Below, in pieces: positions 8,285 to 16,508 of a stretch of DNA of 64,000 nucleotides (its first letter is position 1; each line of letters opens with the position of its first letter). Location: assembly GCF_009917525.1 (NCBI RefSeq), contig NZ_QZDU01000006.1, forward strand, positions 111,894 through 175,893, read 5' to 3'. The notes beneath the pieces are model-generated. The model saw nothing but the letters and a program-made list of their open reading frames with translations. It did no database searches and had not been told where the DNA came from. A program made the translations under genes and the position numbers. The stretch is from Acutalibacter sp. 1XD8-36 (GTDB taxonomy: Bacteria > Bacillota > Clostridia > Oscillospirales > Acutalibacteraceae).

Positions 8285-9291
8285 TACTGGGAATAGAGAC
8301 CTCCTGCGACGAGACCGCCGCGGCAGTGGTTGAGGACGGCCGCAGGGTGCTCTCGTCGGTGGTGGCAAGCCAGATAGAGGAGCACAGGATATACGGCGGC
8401 GTGGTGCCGGAGATAGCCTCCCGCAGGCATAGCGAGGCCATAACCGCCGTTGTAAACGGCGCCCTCAGCAAAGCAGAGGTCACGCTTGCCGATATCTCCG
8501 CTATAGCCGTAACCTACGCCCCCGGGCTTATCGGGGCCCTTCTGGTGGGGGTGAATTTTGCCAAGGGTCTGGCCCTCTCGGCGGGGCTGCCGCTGGTGCC
8601 CGTCCACCATCTTCGGGGGCATATCGCCTCCAATTATCTCAGCCACCCGAAGCTTCAGCCAGCCTTTTTGTGCCTGGTGGTGTCCGGCGGGCATTCCCAT
8701 ATAGTGGATGTACAGGATTACGACACACTCAATGTGGTGGGCCGCACCCGTGACGACGCCGCAGGAGAGGCCTTTGACAAGGCCGCCCGGGCCATGGGTA
8801 TCCCCTATCCCGGCGGGGTGGAGCTGGACAGGATAGCCGAGGGAGGCGACCCCGGCAGGTATTCCCTCCCCCGGCCCAGGGTCGATGGCTCAAGGTACGA
8901 CTTCAGCTTCTCTGGCCTGAAGACCGCCGCCCTGAATATCCTCCATAACGCCCGGCAGAGAGGCGAGGAAATAAGCGTCCCTGACCTGTGCGCCAGCTAT
9001 CGCCGGGCCGTGGTGGACTACCTTCTGGACCATTTTTCCCTGGCTGTCAGGGAGCGCGGCGCCCGGCATATAGCGGCAGCCGGAGGCGTCTCCGCCAACC
9101 GGCTACTGAGAAGGGAGCTGGAAAACCTGAGCCGTGAGACCGGCGCGGCGCTGTACCTCCCGGAGCTGAAATACTGCGGGGACAACGCCGCCATGATAGC
9201 CTCCCAGGGGTATTACGAGTTCCTAAAGGGCCATACTGCCGGCATGAGCCTTAACGCCTTCCCCCAGAGGGATATCAGCGCAGGGCTCTAG
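8278..9291 (+). CDS. tsaD: tRNA N6-adenosine threonylcarbamoyltransferase TsaD
   Basis: This 337-residue enzyme transfers threonylcarbamoyl to A37 of ANN-decoding tRNAs. Family motifs are the N-terminal GIETSCDETA, the metal-binding H111 and H115 in HHLRGH, and CGDNAAMIA near the C-terminus. Its ATG lies inside the 3' end of the phosphatase-RimI gene with GGAGG upstream, so translation is probably coupled. The usual partners tsaB and tsaE are not nearby. Its stop codon shares CTAG with the convergent trmB stop. Confidence 0.97.
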   Translation: MLILGIETSCDETAAAVVEDGRRVLSSVVASQIEEHRIYGGVVPEIASRRHSEAITAVVNGALSKAEVTLADISAIAVTYAPGLIGALLVGVNFAKGLALSAGLPLVPVHHLRGHIASNYLSHPKLQPAFLCLVVSGGHSHIVDVQDYDTLNVVGRTRDDAAGEAFDKAARAMGIPYPGGVELDRIAEGGDPGRYSLPRPRVDGSRYDFSFSGLKTAALNILHNARQRGEEISVPDLCASYRRAVVDYLLDHFSLAVRERGARHIAAAGGVSANRLLRRELENLSRETGAALYLPELKYCGDNAAMIASQGYYEFLKGHTAGMSLNAFPQRDISAGL

Positions 9292-9935
9292 GGCTTCCTT
9301 GCCCTGAGAGCCTTGGTCCTGATACCCTCGGCGGTAAATTTCACCTCGTGCTCGGTGAGTATATTTCCCGGGTCATTTAACGAGTGCAGGTCCTTTGTGT
9401 CAAAATACACCTCAAACCCAGCCTCATTTAAGTACCGCTTTGTGGCAAGATACAGGTCGTCGTTGTCGGTCTTAAACCAGAGCTCCCCGCCCTCTGATAA
9501 GAGAGGCTTATACTTCTCCAGCTGCCTTGTATGGGTCAGGCGGCGCTTATGGCAGTGGGCGGCGGGCCAGGGATTGCAGAAGTTGATTATCAGCCTGTCC
9601 ACCTCATTTGGGGCAAAGAGCTCATTCAGGCGCTCTATATTGTAGTAGCACAGGAGCAGATTGTCCGGCTCACGCTCCCCGAAGGCCTCCTGTATGTTCC
9701 TGCGGCCCACGCCTAAAATGTCATAGCTTATATCTATGCCCACAAAATTCACCTGTGGCTGGGCCAGCGCCTCCCCCGCAAGATATACACATTTCCCGCA
9801 GCCCAAGTCCAGATACAGCGGCCTTTTTTCCCCGAAACGCTCCTGCCAGCAGCCTTTGAGCTCCTGTGGGCTCTCAATATAGTATGGGCACGCAGCCAGC
9901 TCCGGCCTGGCCCAGGCTTTTTTTCTTATACGCAT
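9288..9935 (-). CDS. trmB: tRNA (guanine-N7-)-methyltransferase TrmB
   Basis: This methylates G46 in tRNA. At 215 residues, it has the SAM-binding motif LYLDLGCGKCVYLA and the FCNPWPAAHCHKRRL block characteristic of TrmB. ATG at 9935 is chosen because GGGAGGACAAA precedes it; the frame extends to 10034 but without a site. It is convergent with tsaD, overlapping by four bases. Confidence 0.93.
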   Translation of the reverse strand: MRIRKKAWARPELAACPYYIESPQELKGCWQERFGEKRPLYLDLGCGKCVYLAGEALAQPQVNFVGIDISYDILGVGRRNIQEAFGEREPDNLLLCYYNIERLNELFAPNEVDRLIINFCNPWPAAHCHKRRLTHTRQLEKYKPLLSEGGELWFKTDNDDLYLATKRYLNEAGFEVYFDTKDLHSLNDPGNILTEHEVKFTAEGIRTKALRARKP

Positions 9936-10057
9936 TTTGTCCTCCCAAAGCTTTTGTCCCTCTATTTTATCATTCTCCGCTGACAAAATCAACTTGAAAC
10001 TTTCCTTCATATAGTGTAAAATAGGATTAAACAAATAACCGAAAGGATAATTTTACC

Positions 10058-10912
10058 ATGAGCAGAAAAGCCTTGGCCCTGGAGGGCGGGTCCCTCAGGT
10101 GTCTTTTCACCTGCGGGGCAACAGACCTGATGATGGATGAGGGCCTACAGTGGGACGGCATAATAGGCGTGTCCGCCGGGGCGCTCACCGGGGTGAATAT
10201 AGTCTCCGGCCAGAGGGGGCGCACCGCCCAGGTAAACCTGGGCTATGTGAACGACCCCCGCTATATGGGCTTTCGCAGCCTGATAAAGCACAGGAGCATT
10301 TTTAATTTTGATTTTCTCTTCGGCGAGCTCAGCGACACCCTGCTGCCCTTAGACCGGGAGACGTTTATAAACTCTGAGATAAAATACACCGCCGTAGCTA
10401 CCAGCTGCATAGACGGCAGGGTGAGGTACTACGAAAAGAGCGAAATTCCAGACATATACCCGGCTATCCGGGCCAGCGCCAGCCTGCCCCTTTTATCCCC
10501 CATGGTGACGGTTGGGGGGGAGCCCTGCCTTGACGGAGGCCTGTCCGTCTCCGTGCCCTACCAAAGGCCCCTGGACGAGGGCTACGATAAGGTAGTTGTA
10601 ATCACGACCCGGGAGCACGGCTACCGCAAGGAGCCGGTGTCAAGGGCCATGGCCCGAGTCTATGCCAGGGCATACAGAAAATACCCGGAATTAGTGCGGG
10701 CTATCCTCAACGTGCCCCGGCACTATAACGCCGAGATGGACGAGATAGACCATCTGGAGGCACAGGGCAGGATATTTGTGATACGCCCCCGGGAGCCTGT
10801 CACCGTCTCCCGCACGGAAAAAAACGTGGCAAAGCTTCAGGACCTCTATGACCGCGGGCAGGAGGCCTGCCGCATCGCCCTGCCGAAGCTCCGGGAGTAT
10901 CTTGAAAGCTAG
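10058..10912 (+). CDS. Patatin-like phospholipase/esterase
   Basis: This 284-residue patatin-fold hydrolase has an oxyanion loop at GGSLR (10-14), the nucleophile elbow GVSAG (S39) and the second dyad residue in DGG (D159). It resembles the bacterial YjjU/RssA-like group acting on membrane lipids or acyl groups; the substrate is unknown. There is no signal peptide. The gene stands alone, and its TAG stop overlaps the convergent ylmC stop. Confidence 0.88.
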   Translation: MSRKALALEGGSLRCLFTCGATDLMMDEGLQWDGIIGVSAGALTGVNIVSGQRGRTAQVNLGYVNDPRYMGFRSLIKHRSIFNFDFLFGELSDTLLPLDRETFINSEIKYTAVATSCIDGRVRYYEKSEIPDIYPAIRASASLPLLSPMVTVGGEPCLDGGLSVSVPYQRPLDEGYDKVVVITTREHGYRKEPVSRAMARVYARAYRKYPELVRAILNVPRHYNAEMDEIDHLEAQGRIFVIRPREPVTVSRTEKNVAKLQDLYDRGQEACRIALPKLREYLES

Positions 10913-11199
10913 CCTGTAAGCTTCTTCCAGAGCTTAGAAGCCAGGCTCTCGCTGGGTGGCGGCGCGTCGCACCTCACCAGCACGATGTCCCCGCCAATCA
11001 TATCTATGTCCCGCCAGGGGATAACCGTGTCCGGCTCCCGGCCCAGCAGCCCGAACAGCCTGGACCTGCCGTAGACCACAAGGGCCGTGATTTTGGCTGT
11101 GCTCGTGTCTATCTCCACATCGCAGACAAAGCCCAGCCTCCCGCCGTTTTTAACGCTTATGACCTCCTTCATCCGCAGGTCGCCCATTCTGCAAGGCAT
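10909..11199 (-). CDS. YlmC/YmxH-family sporulation protein (PRC-barrel)
   Basis: This 96-residue protein carries a PRC-barrel fold (MKEVISVKNGGRLGFVCDVEID; LVVYGRSRLFGLLG; IPWRDIDMIGGDIVLV). Members are widely kept in spore formers, but the molecular role is not established. ATG at 11199 follows GAGAGGGGG; a second ATG four codons in is possible. Its presence fits the sporulation genes elsewhere in the window. Confidence 0.8.
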   Translation of the reverse strand: MPCRMGDLRMKEVISVKNGGRLGFVCDVEIDTSTAKITALVVYGRSRLFGLLGREPDTVIPWRDIDMIGGDIVLVRCDAPPPSESLASKLWKKLTG

Positions 11200-11269
11200 A
11201 GCCGAACCCCCTCTCTAAATATATTTCTATGTGAGGGCAAAAAATATATTACAGAAAGAAGGAAAAAGC

Positions 11270-11806
11270 ATGAACATCTGGCACGATATCTCCCCGAAGC
11301 GTATAAAGTCAGACGACTTTTTCGCGGTTATCGAGATTTCAAAGGGCAGCAAGTCCAAGTACGAGCTGGACAAGGACACCGGCCTCTTAAAGCTGGACCG
11401 CGTCCTCTACACCTCCACCCACTATCCTGCAAACTACGGCTTTATCCCCCGCACCTACGCAAACGACGGCGACCCCTTGGATGTGCTGGTGCTCTGCTCC
11501 GAGAACATAATCCCCATGTCCCTTGTGCGCTGCTACCCCATCGGCGTTATAATCATGGACGACGGCGGCTCCGAGGACGAGAAGATAATCGCCATCCCCT
11601 TCGACGACCCCACCTACAACAGCTATAGGAGCATTTCACAGCTCCCAATGCACATCTTTGAGGAGATGAGGCATTTCTTCAAGGTCTATAAGCAGCTCGA
11701 GCAGGACAAGAACACCGAGATAAGCGAGGCCAGGGGGCCCGATGACGCCAAGGCAGTCATAGACGCCTGCCTGGACAGGTATTTAAACGATTTCTGCAAG
11801 ACCTGA
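11270..11806 (+). CDS. ppa: Inorganic pyrophosphatase, family I
   Basis: This soluble 178-residue pyrophosphatase hydrolyses PPi to drive biosynthesis. The metal-binding core is visible as YGFIPRTYANDGDPLDVLVL, with further acidic residues at MDDGGSEDEKIIAIP. ATG at 11270 follows an AGAAGGA site; the upstream in-frame start at 11231 lacks one. A strong terminator follows. A second, shorter pyrophosphatase-like protein is encoded at 18291-18626. Confidence 0.93.
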   Translation: MNIWHDISPKRIKSDDFFAVIEISKGSKSKYELDKDTGLLKLDRVLYTSTHYPANYGFIPRTYANDGDPLDVLVLCSENIIPMSLVRCYPIGVIIMDDGGSEDEKIIAIPFDDPTYNSYRSISQLPMHIFEEMRHFFKVYKQLEQDKNTEISEARGPDDAKAVIDACLDRYLNDFCKT

Positions 11807-11817
11807 GCAGACAGAAA

Positions 11818-11852
11818 ACGGAGATGGGAATGTATCCCATCTCCGTTGCTTT
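11818..11852 (+). terminator. Terminator of ppa
   Basis: ACGGAGATGGGA (11818-11829) and TCCCATCTCCGT (11835-11846) form a 12-bp hairpin, followed by GCTTTT. Confidence 0.85.
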
Positions 11853-11989
11853 TACTGCTCAAGGCCCTTGATATAGGACACCAGCAGCTGCTTCACTTCC
11901 TCTGCCGTATAGGTCTTGTCCGGCTGGGACTCGACCACCTGCGTCAGGTCGAACGCCATAGCCTTCTGGGCAATGAGTTCTATAGACAT
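11852..11989 (-). CDS. Small protein of unknown function, 45 residues
   Basis: This short gene runs from ATG at 11989 (AAGGAG upstream) to TAA at 11852. The product starts MSIELIAQKAMAF and ends with the helical segment TAEEVKQLLVSYIKGLEQ. It lies 10 bases after the 12000-13190 gene and is surely co-transcribed with it. No family is recognised. The predicted fold is a short acidic helical protein; an accessory or chaperone role for its neighbour is only a guess. Confidence 0.65.
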   Translation of the reverse strand: MSIELIAQKAMAFDLTQVVESQPDKTYTAEEVKQLLVSYIKGLEQ

Positions 11990-11999
11990 AGTAATCTCC

Positions 12000-13190
12000 T
12001 TATGCGTTTACATTCCATCCAGACCGCTCGATACGCTCCTTAGTCTCCCGCTGGGCCTGCTCCCTATAATACCAGCGCGGCGCAACCTGGAAGTTCTTCA
12101 TAAACTTATTCACCGCCACAAGCTCTTTCCTGCCGGCAGGCCGGAACTGTAATAACTCCGCCAAATTCTTTATATCCGACGGCAGGTCGTGGCCGATGCT
12201 GAAGTCAAAGCTGCTTGAAATAAGCATATCCTCATACATGGCCCACACGGTGGATTTCGGACTTGGAACCTCGTCCCCCTCGACCATGACAACGTCCTCA
12301 TTCCGGCCCTCGGCCTCATAGAACCACTTGAACCCCTCGGGCGGCACCATATCAAAATCCAGTATCCACTTTTCATTAATAGGCTGCACGGGGCTGCCTG
12401 GAATATAGTCGCTCTCGCCGGAGACTGCGGAATTGAAGTTATAAAGGCTGTTCTTGCCAATGGCCTTATAGTCTGGAATCTCAAACTGGTCGAAGCCTTT
12501 CTCCGAGGCCATATCCTTGGCCTTGCCGCTTATGGCCCCGATGGCGCGCTCGCTCATATAGTAGTAATCGGCGTTGTAGTAGTGCCAGCCACGGTTGTAC
12601 TTCGAGCAGAGCGCCTTGCCCTCAGCGTTGTTATGTTCCGCCGCCGACTTCAATATAGCACCCCGGAAACAGTCATAGGCGAAGGATAGCTCTGCCTCGT
12701 CGAAGCCGCTCAGCGACTGGAACGGGTACTGCTTCTCCTTACAGATACCTATAAACTTCTCCGCGAGACTCTGAAATTTATCGGCAAGCTCACTCTCGGT
12801 TATTTCCCCATCAAAGAAACTGTCGGCAATGTTTGCCATAGACTGCTTCATGCTCTGGATGTCCTCCGATATTTTTGAGCTGCATCCCGCGCCGTAGTAG
12901 AACATATCCTTTACATTCTCCAACTGTTTCCAGTGTGGCTGATTCATAGAGTCATCTATAGTCCAGCCTATAGCGTTCATCTGGTCGGCATTGAGGGTAT
13001 ATTCAGTCTTAGCCCCCGTAAGCCGCTTGAGAACTCCCCCTCCGACCTCTACATCTTCCGTACCTGTGACAGCGGTATGCGTTACCCTGCCGGGTTCGCC
13101 ATAGAAAACAGGCTTACCGTTCTCAATCCTGACATTCATGCCTTCACCTTTACCCTTATATTTTTTATGTATATCTATCTCCAGGTCCAT
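12000..13190 (-). CDS. Unrecognised 396-residue protein
   Basis: I do not recognise this protein. It has no signal peptide or membrane span and is rich in aromatic and acidic residues; the C-terminal third has several W/Y-rich segments. The start is uncertain: ATG at 13190 has AGGA close by, and ATG at 13139 (MNVRIENGKPVFYG) is preceded by AAGGTGAAGG. The region around residues 85-170 is helical and contains GAGCSSKISED. It forms a two-gene unit with the 45-residue gene and is divergent from the lipoprotein at 13321. Confidence 0.7.
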   Translation of the reverse strand: MDLEIDIHKKYKGKGEGMNVRIENGKPVFYGEPGRVTHTAVTGTEDVEVGGGVLKRLTGAKTEYTLNADQMNAIGWTIDDSMNQPHWKQLENVKDMFYYGAGCSSKISEDIQSMKQSMANIADSFFDGEITESELADKFQSLAEKFIGICKEKQYPFQSLSGFDEAELSFAYDCFRGAILKSAAEHNNAEGKALCSKYNRGWHYYNADYYYMSERAIGAISGKAKDMASEKGFDQFEIPDYKAIGKNSLYNFNSAVSGESDYIPGSPVQPINEKWILDFDMVPPEGFKWFYEAEGRNEDVVMVEGDEVPSPKSTVWAMYEDMLISSSFDFSIGHDLPSDIKNLAELLQFRPAGRKELVAVNKFMKNFQVAPRWYYREQAQRETKERIERSGWNVNA

Positions 13191-13320
13191 CGTTCCTAAC
13201 TTAGAAGCTTCTCTTATACTCTCTATCGGCGGGAATTAAGAAAAAGTTTAGGCCCGGCTTCAATATTTGCCAAATTTCTGCGACTATATATATGATACCA
13301 GAGAAAAGGAGCTTAAGCAT

Positions 13321-14115
13321 ATGAAAAAACTGTTTCTGTCCGCACTATTATTAATGCTCTGCCTGCTGCCCGCCTGCGGGAGACCCGCAGTAGAGCCCGC
13401 CGCTTCCCCCGCGCCCTCCCCCTCTCCAACCCCTATACATACCCCTATGCCTACCCCGGAAGCAGCTGAAGCCCCGGCGCTTGAAAACGCCTGGGGCTCC
13501 GCGCTCATAATCAATGTCAGCGAAGGCGGCCTTATAGTTCTGCTGGACGACCCTAATGGTACGGCGCGAATGCCCATGCCCGATAAGATAGGCTTTGCCT
13601 CTGAGGAACTGGGCACAGAGCTTCTGCCCGGCATGACCGTAGAGCTCGCCGGAATCGGGGGCGGCATACTGCTCACCTCTCCCGCACAAATAAACCCAAG
13701 TGAGCTTATGGCTGTGTCCTATGACGGCGGGCTTATAAACCTGTACCGTGAGATGCTCTGCGAGCTTGAGGGCCGCAGCCCGGAGCTGGACGAGGGCACC
13801 GGCTTTATCTGCATAGACCTGCATAACGCCGCAAACCTCCCCTTTGGCGCCGGCGGGGCCATCACCTGGTGCGCGGGCCTATGGTTTAGCAGGGACGTCC
13901 TCAGCGGCACCCTGGGCTGGCTCAATGATAACGGATACCTCAGCGGCCCAAACCTGCACTGGAAGGACGGCGTATTTATCGAGCTTCGGACCGAGGACGT
14001 AACCGAGGACAGCTTCACGCTTATCTGCACTAAGCAGCGCAGCCGGGAAGAAAAGCTCTGCATGACTGTAAAGGCCGAAAAATCCGACGGGCTCTGGACC
14101 TGGCGGGAGGCATAA
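13321..14115 (+). CDS. Secreted lipoprotein of unknown function
   Basis: ATG at 13321 (AGGAG upstream) opens a lipoprotein signal MKKLFLSALLLMLCLLPAC with the lipidated cysteine at residue 19. A Pro/Thr/Ser-rich linker (about residues 28-55) follows, then a globular domain of about 205 residues with no recognised family. The product should be anchored on the outer face of the membrane. It is convergent with sigG, 6 bases apart, without a terminator between them. Confidence 0.75.
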   Translation: MKKLFLSALLLMLCLLPACGRPAVEPAASPAPSPSPTPIHTPMPTPEAAEAPALENAWGSALIINVSEGGLIVLLDDPNGTARMPMPDKIGFASEELGTELLPGMTVELAGIGGGILLTSPAQINPSELMAVSYDGGLINLYREMLCELEGRSPELDEGTGFICIDLHNAANLPFGAGGAITWCAGLWFSRDVLSGTLGWLNDNGYLSGPNLHWKDGVFIELRTEDVTEDSFTLICTKQRSREEKLCMTVKAEKSDGLWTWREA

Positions 14116-14121
14116 GCCTGG

Positions 14122-14892
14122 CTATACCCTTATCTCCGCCTTGATTTTCCCCAGCGCCCCCTTCTCCAGGCGGGACACCTGGGCCTGGGAGATACCCACC
14201 AGCCCCGCCACCTCCATCTGGGTCCTGCCGTCCAGAAAGCGCATGGAGAGGATTCGCTTCTCCCGCTCGGAGAGGTTGTGGATAGCCTCCTTTATGGCTA
14301 TCTCCTCCAGCCACTCCTGGTCGTCGCCGTCCCCAAGCTGGTCCATAATATACACAGGGTCGCCGCCGTCTGAGAATGTGGGCTCATAGAGGGACACCGG
14401 CTCGACTATGGCCTCCAGGGCCACGACCACGTCTTCACGCTTCACCCCCAGCTCCCCGGCTATCTCCTCCATCCCCGGCTCTCGGCCGTTCTTGGCTGTA
14501 AGGCGCTCCTTGCACTGGATGGCCTTATATGCCGTGTCCCTCATGGAGCGGCTCACCCGCACGGAGTTGTTGTCCCTAAGGAAGCGCCGGACCTCGCCGA
14601 TTATCATGGGCACCCCATAGGTGGAAAACTGCACCCCCTGTGAGACGTCAAAATGGTCTATGGCCTTCATCAGCCCAATGCACCCCACCTGGAACAAATC
14701 GTCCGGGTTTTCCCCCCTGTTCCCAAAGCGCTGTATCACGCTGAGCACCAGCCGCAGGTTGCCCTGTATCAGCTTCTCCCTTGCCCCCTTGTCCCCGTCA
14801 TGGGCGCGTATGAGCAGCTCCCTCATTTCGCCGCTTTTCAGCACCTTCAGCTTCGAGGTGTTCACCCCGCATATCTCTACCTTTCCCTGCAT
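14122..14892 (-). CDS. sigG: RNA polymerase sporulation sigma factor SigG
   Basis: This 256-residue late forespore sigma factor shows strong family identity from the N-terminal KVEICGVNTSKLKVLK block, through region 2 (NLRLVLSVIQRF, DDLFQVGCIGLMKAID, FSTYGVPMIIGEVRR), to region 4 (GRTQMEVAGLVGISQAQVSRLEKGAL). It directs transcription of spore DNA-protection and germination genes. In Bacillus it follows spoIIGA-sigE; here it follows a TIM-barrel gene. The ribosome binding site lies inside a hairpin directly before the start codon. Confidence 0.96.
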   Translation of the reverse strand: MQGKVEICGVNTSKLKVLKSGEMRELLIRAHDGDKGAREKLIQGNLRLVLSVIQRFGNRGENPDDLFQVGCIGLMKAIDHFDVSQGVQFSTYGVPMIIGEVRRFLRDNNSVRVSRSMRDTAYKAIQCKERLTAKNGREPGMEEIAGELGVKREDVVVALEAIVEPVSLYEPTFSDGGDPVYIMDQLGDGDDQEWLEEIAIKEAIHNLSEREKRILSMRFLDGRTQMEVAGLVGISQAQVSRLEKGALGKIKAEIRV

Positions 14893-14893
14893 A

Positions 14894-14932
14894 AAAGAAT
14901 ACCTCCTGAAGTAACTTCAGAAGGTATTCTTT
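14894..14932 (-). promoter_or_regulatory. Hairpin sequestering the sigG ribosome binding site
   Basis: In the sigG leader AAAGAATACC (14923-14932) and CTGAAGT (14914-14920 region) pair with ACTTCAG and GGTATTCTTT (14894-14912), leaving only a two-base internal mismatch and a one-base loop. The Shine-Dalgarno AGGAGGT, 8 bases before the ATG, is within the 3' arm and would be masked. Sequestered ribosome binding sites are known for sigG in Bacillus. It could also act as a weak terminator for the upstream gene. Confidence 0.7.
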
Positions 14933-14962
14933 GCATTTTAGCGCTGATTTAATCCCAGACTC

Positions 14963-15934
14963 TTAAATCCACCTGGCTTCAGTCATCTTGTCCTCAAAAG
15001 TAATGGACCGCTTGAGCACATCGCAGGCCTTCACAAGGCCCTCGTTCTGGCTCATCAGGCTGTCCTCATGCTCAATGGACAGCACATAGTCGTAACCCAC
15101 CATGCGCAGGTTGCTGACAAATTCCTTCCAGAACAGCTCATCGTGACCGTAGCCAATGCTGCGGAATATCCAGGTGCGGTTCAGCTCGTCGGCGTAGCTG
15201 ATGGTATCGAGGGTGCCGTTTACAGGGGCGTTGATGGGGTCGATAATAGCGTCCTTTGCGTGCACATGGAAGATGGCGTCGCCGCCCAGAGCCCTTATGA
15301 CCTTGATGGGGTCCATGCCCTGCCAGAACAGATGGCTTGGGTCAAGGTTCGCGCCAATCTCCGGGCCCACGGCCTCACGGAGCCTGAGTAGGGTGCGGGT
15401 ATTATGTACGCAGAAGCCCTGGTGCATTTCCATGGCTATCTTGTTTACGCCGTGCTCCTTTGCAAAGGCCACGAAGTTCTTCCAGTAGGGGATGAGCACC
15501 TCGTTCCACTGCCACTCCAGGAACTCGGGGAACTCATTGGGCCAGGCGCAAACCACCCAGTTGGGGTTTTTGCTCTCGGGGCAGTCGCCCGGGCAGCCGG
15601 AGAAGGTGTTTATCTGGTGGATACCCAGCTTCTCAGCCATGAGCACCGCGTTATGCAGGTCGTCGTCAAACTCCTTGGCTATCTCCTTATTGGGATGCAC
15701 AGGGTTGGCATGGCAGCTAAGGGCGCTTATCTCAAGGCCGGACTCCTTTACGGTGGTGACGAACTCGTTGAACTTCGCCTCGTCGTGGAGCAGCACTCCC
15801 GGGTCGCAGTGGTCCTTGCCGGGATATCCGCCGCAGCCAATCTCCACCATCTGGGCGCCCAGGCCCTTAAAGTAGGCCAGCGCCTCCTTCAGGGGGGTAC
15901 TGCCGATAACATTTGAAAGAATACCTAATTTCAT
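14963..15934 (-). CDS. Xylose isomerase-like TIM-barrel sugar epimerase/isomerase
   Basis: This 323-residue AP endonuclease-2-type TIM barrel begins MKLGILSNVIG and contains EIGCGG, EMHQGFC, GANLDPSHLFWQ, HVHAKD and SIEHED, which supply the usual Glu/Asp/His metal ligands. Such proteins act as sugar or inositol-derivative isomerases and epimerases in catabolic pathways. ATG at 15934 has AAAGGAG upstream; the in-frame ATG at 16009 lies upstream of the promoter. No partner dehydrogenase is adjacent, so the substrate is open. Confidence 0.85.
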   Translation of the reverse strand: MKLGILSNVIGSTPLKEALAYFKGLGAQMVEIGCGGYPGKDHCDPGVLLHDEAKFNEFVTTVKESGLEISALSCHANPVHPNKEIAKEFDDDLHNAVLMAEKLGIHQINTFSGCPGDCPESKNPNWVVCAWPNEFPEFLEWQWNEVLIPYWKNFVAFAKEHGVNKIAMEMHQGFCVHNTRTLLRLREAVGPEIGANLDPSHLFWQGMDPIKVIRALGGDAIFHVHAKDAIIDPINAPVNGTLDTISYADELNRTWIFRSIGYGHDELFWKEFVSNLRMVGYDYVLSIEHEDSLMSQNEGLVKACDVLKRSITFEDKMTEARWI

Positions 15935-15974
15935 TGGTATGCACTCCTTTGATTTTATTTTGGCTTCTGGAAAT

Positions 15975-16003
15975 ATTATACAAAATAAAGAGCCAAAAAT
16001 CAA
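15975..16003 (-). promoter_or_regulatory. Promoter of the TIM-barrel gene
   Basis: On the minus strand TTGATT (15998-16003), a 17-base spacer and TATAAT (15975-15980), about 40 bases before the start codon. Confidence 0.7.
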
Positions 16004-16032
16004 TCCCATTTAAAAATTATTTTGGCAAATAT

Positions 16033-16506
16033 TTATTCGCCCTCATAGTACCCGGCCTCGTCCTCCAGCCGGAAAACCCGGTTCACTCCCATGCCCCAGA
16101 CCCCAAGCTTCCCCGAGTCCGGGTAGACCGCCGCGTCCAAATCATTCACAGCGTCGAAGTCAATATACGTCAGTGGACCCTCTCCGATATTGGTCAGCTT
16201 ATGGGCCCCGCCCTCCCCCGCCGGGAAGAACAGCAGCTCCCCGGCCCGGACGGTGCGCTCGCCCTCTGGGGTGCGCAGGGTGCCCTCGCCGCTTATGATA
16301 TAGAAGGTCTCCTCGTCCTTCACATGGTAGTGATAGGGGTACGCCGACTTCCCCGGGGGTATCTCGTAGACGCTTACCACGCACTTCCGCGCCTCGCCCC
16401 GGCGCACAAAATACCCGCGGGTATACTCGTACCCCTCGTGCTCAGCTTTGTGCCGGGAGTCAAGACAGTCTACAGGCTCATGCAGGACCTTATCTGTAGG
16501 CTCCAC
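16033..16506 (-). CDS. Cupin-domain protein
   Basis: This 157-residue protein has a single cupin beta-barrel: motif 1 YPYHYHVKDEETFYIISGEG supplies the metal-binding His/His/Glu set, and motif 2 lies around FPAGEGGAHKLTNIGEGP. It could be a sugar-binding or isomerase cupin or a metal-dependent dioxygenase; this is not decided by the sequence. It is two bases after the CCG-type gene and closes the leuC-leuD operon. Confidence 0.8.
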   Translation of the reverse strand: MEPTDKVLHEPVDCLDSRHKAEHEGYEYTRGYFVRRGEARKCVVSVYEIPPGKSAYPYHYHVKDEETFYIISGEGTLRTPEGERTVRAGELLFFPAGEGGAHKLTNIGEGPLTYIDFDAVNDLDAAVYPDSGKLGVWGMGVNRVFRLEDEAGYYEGE

Positions 16507-16508
16507 GC

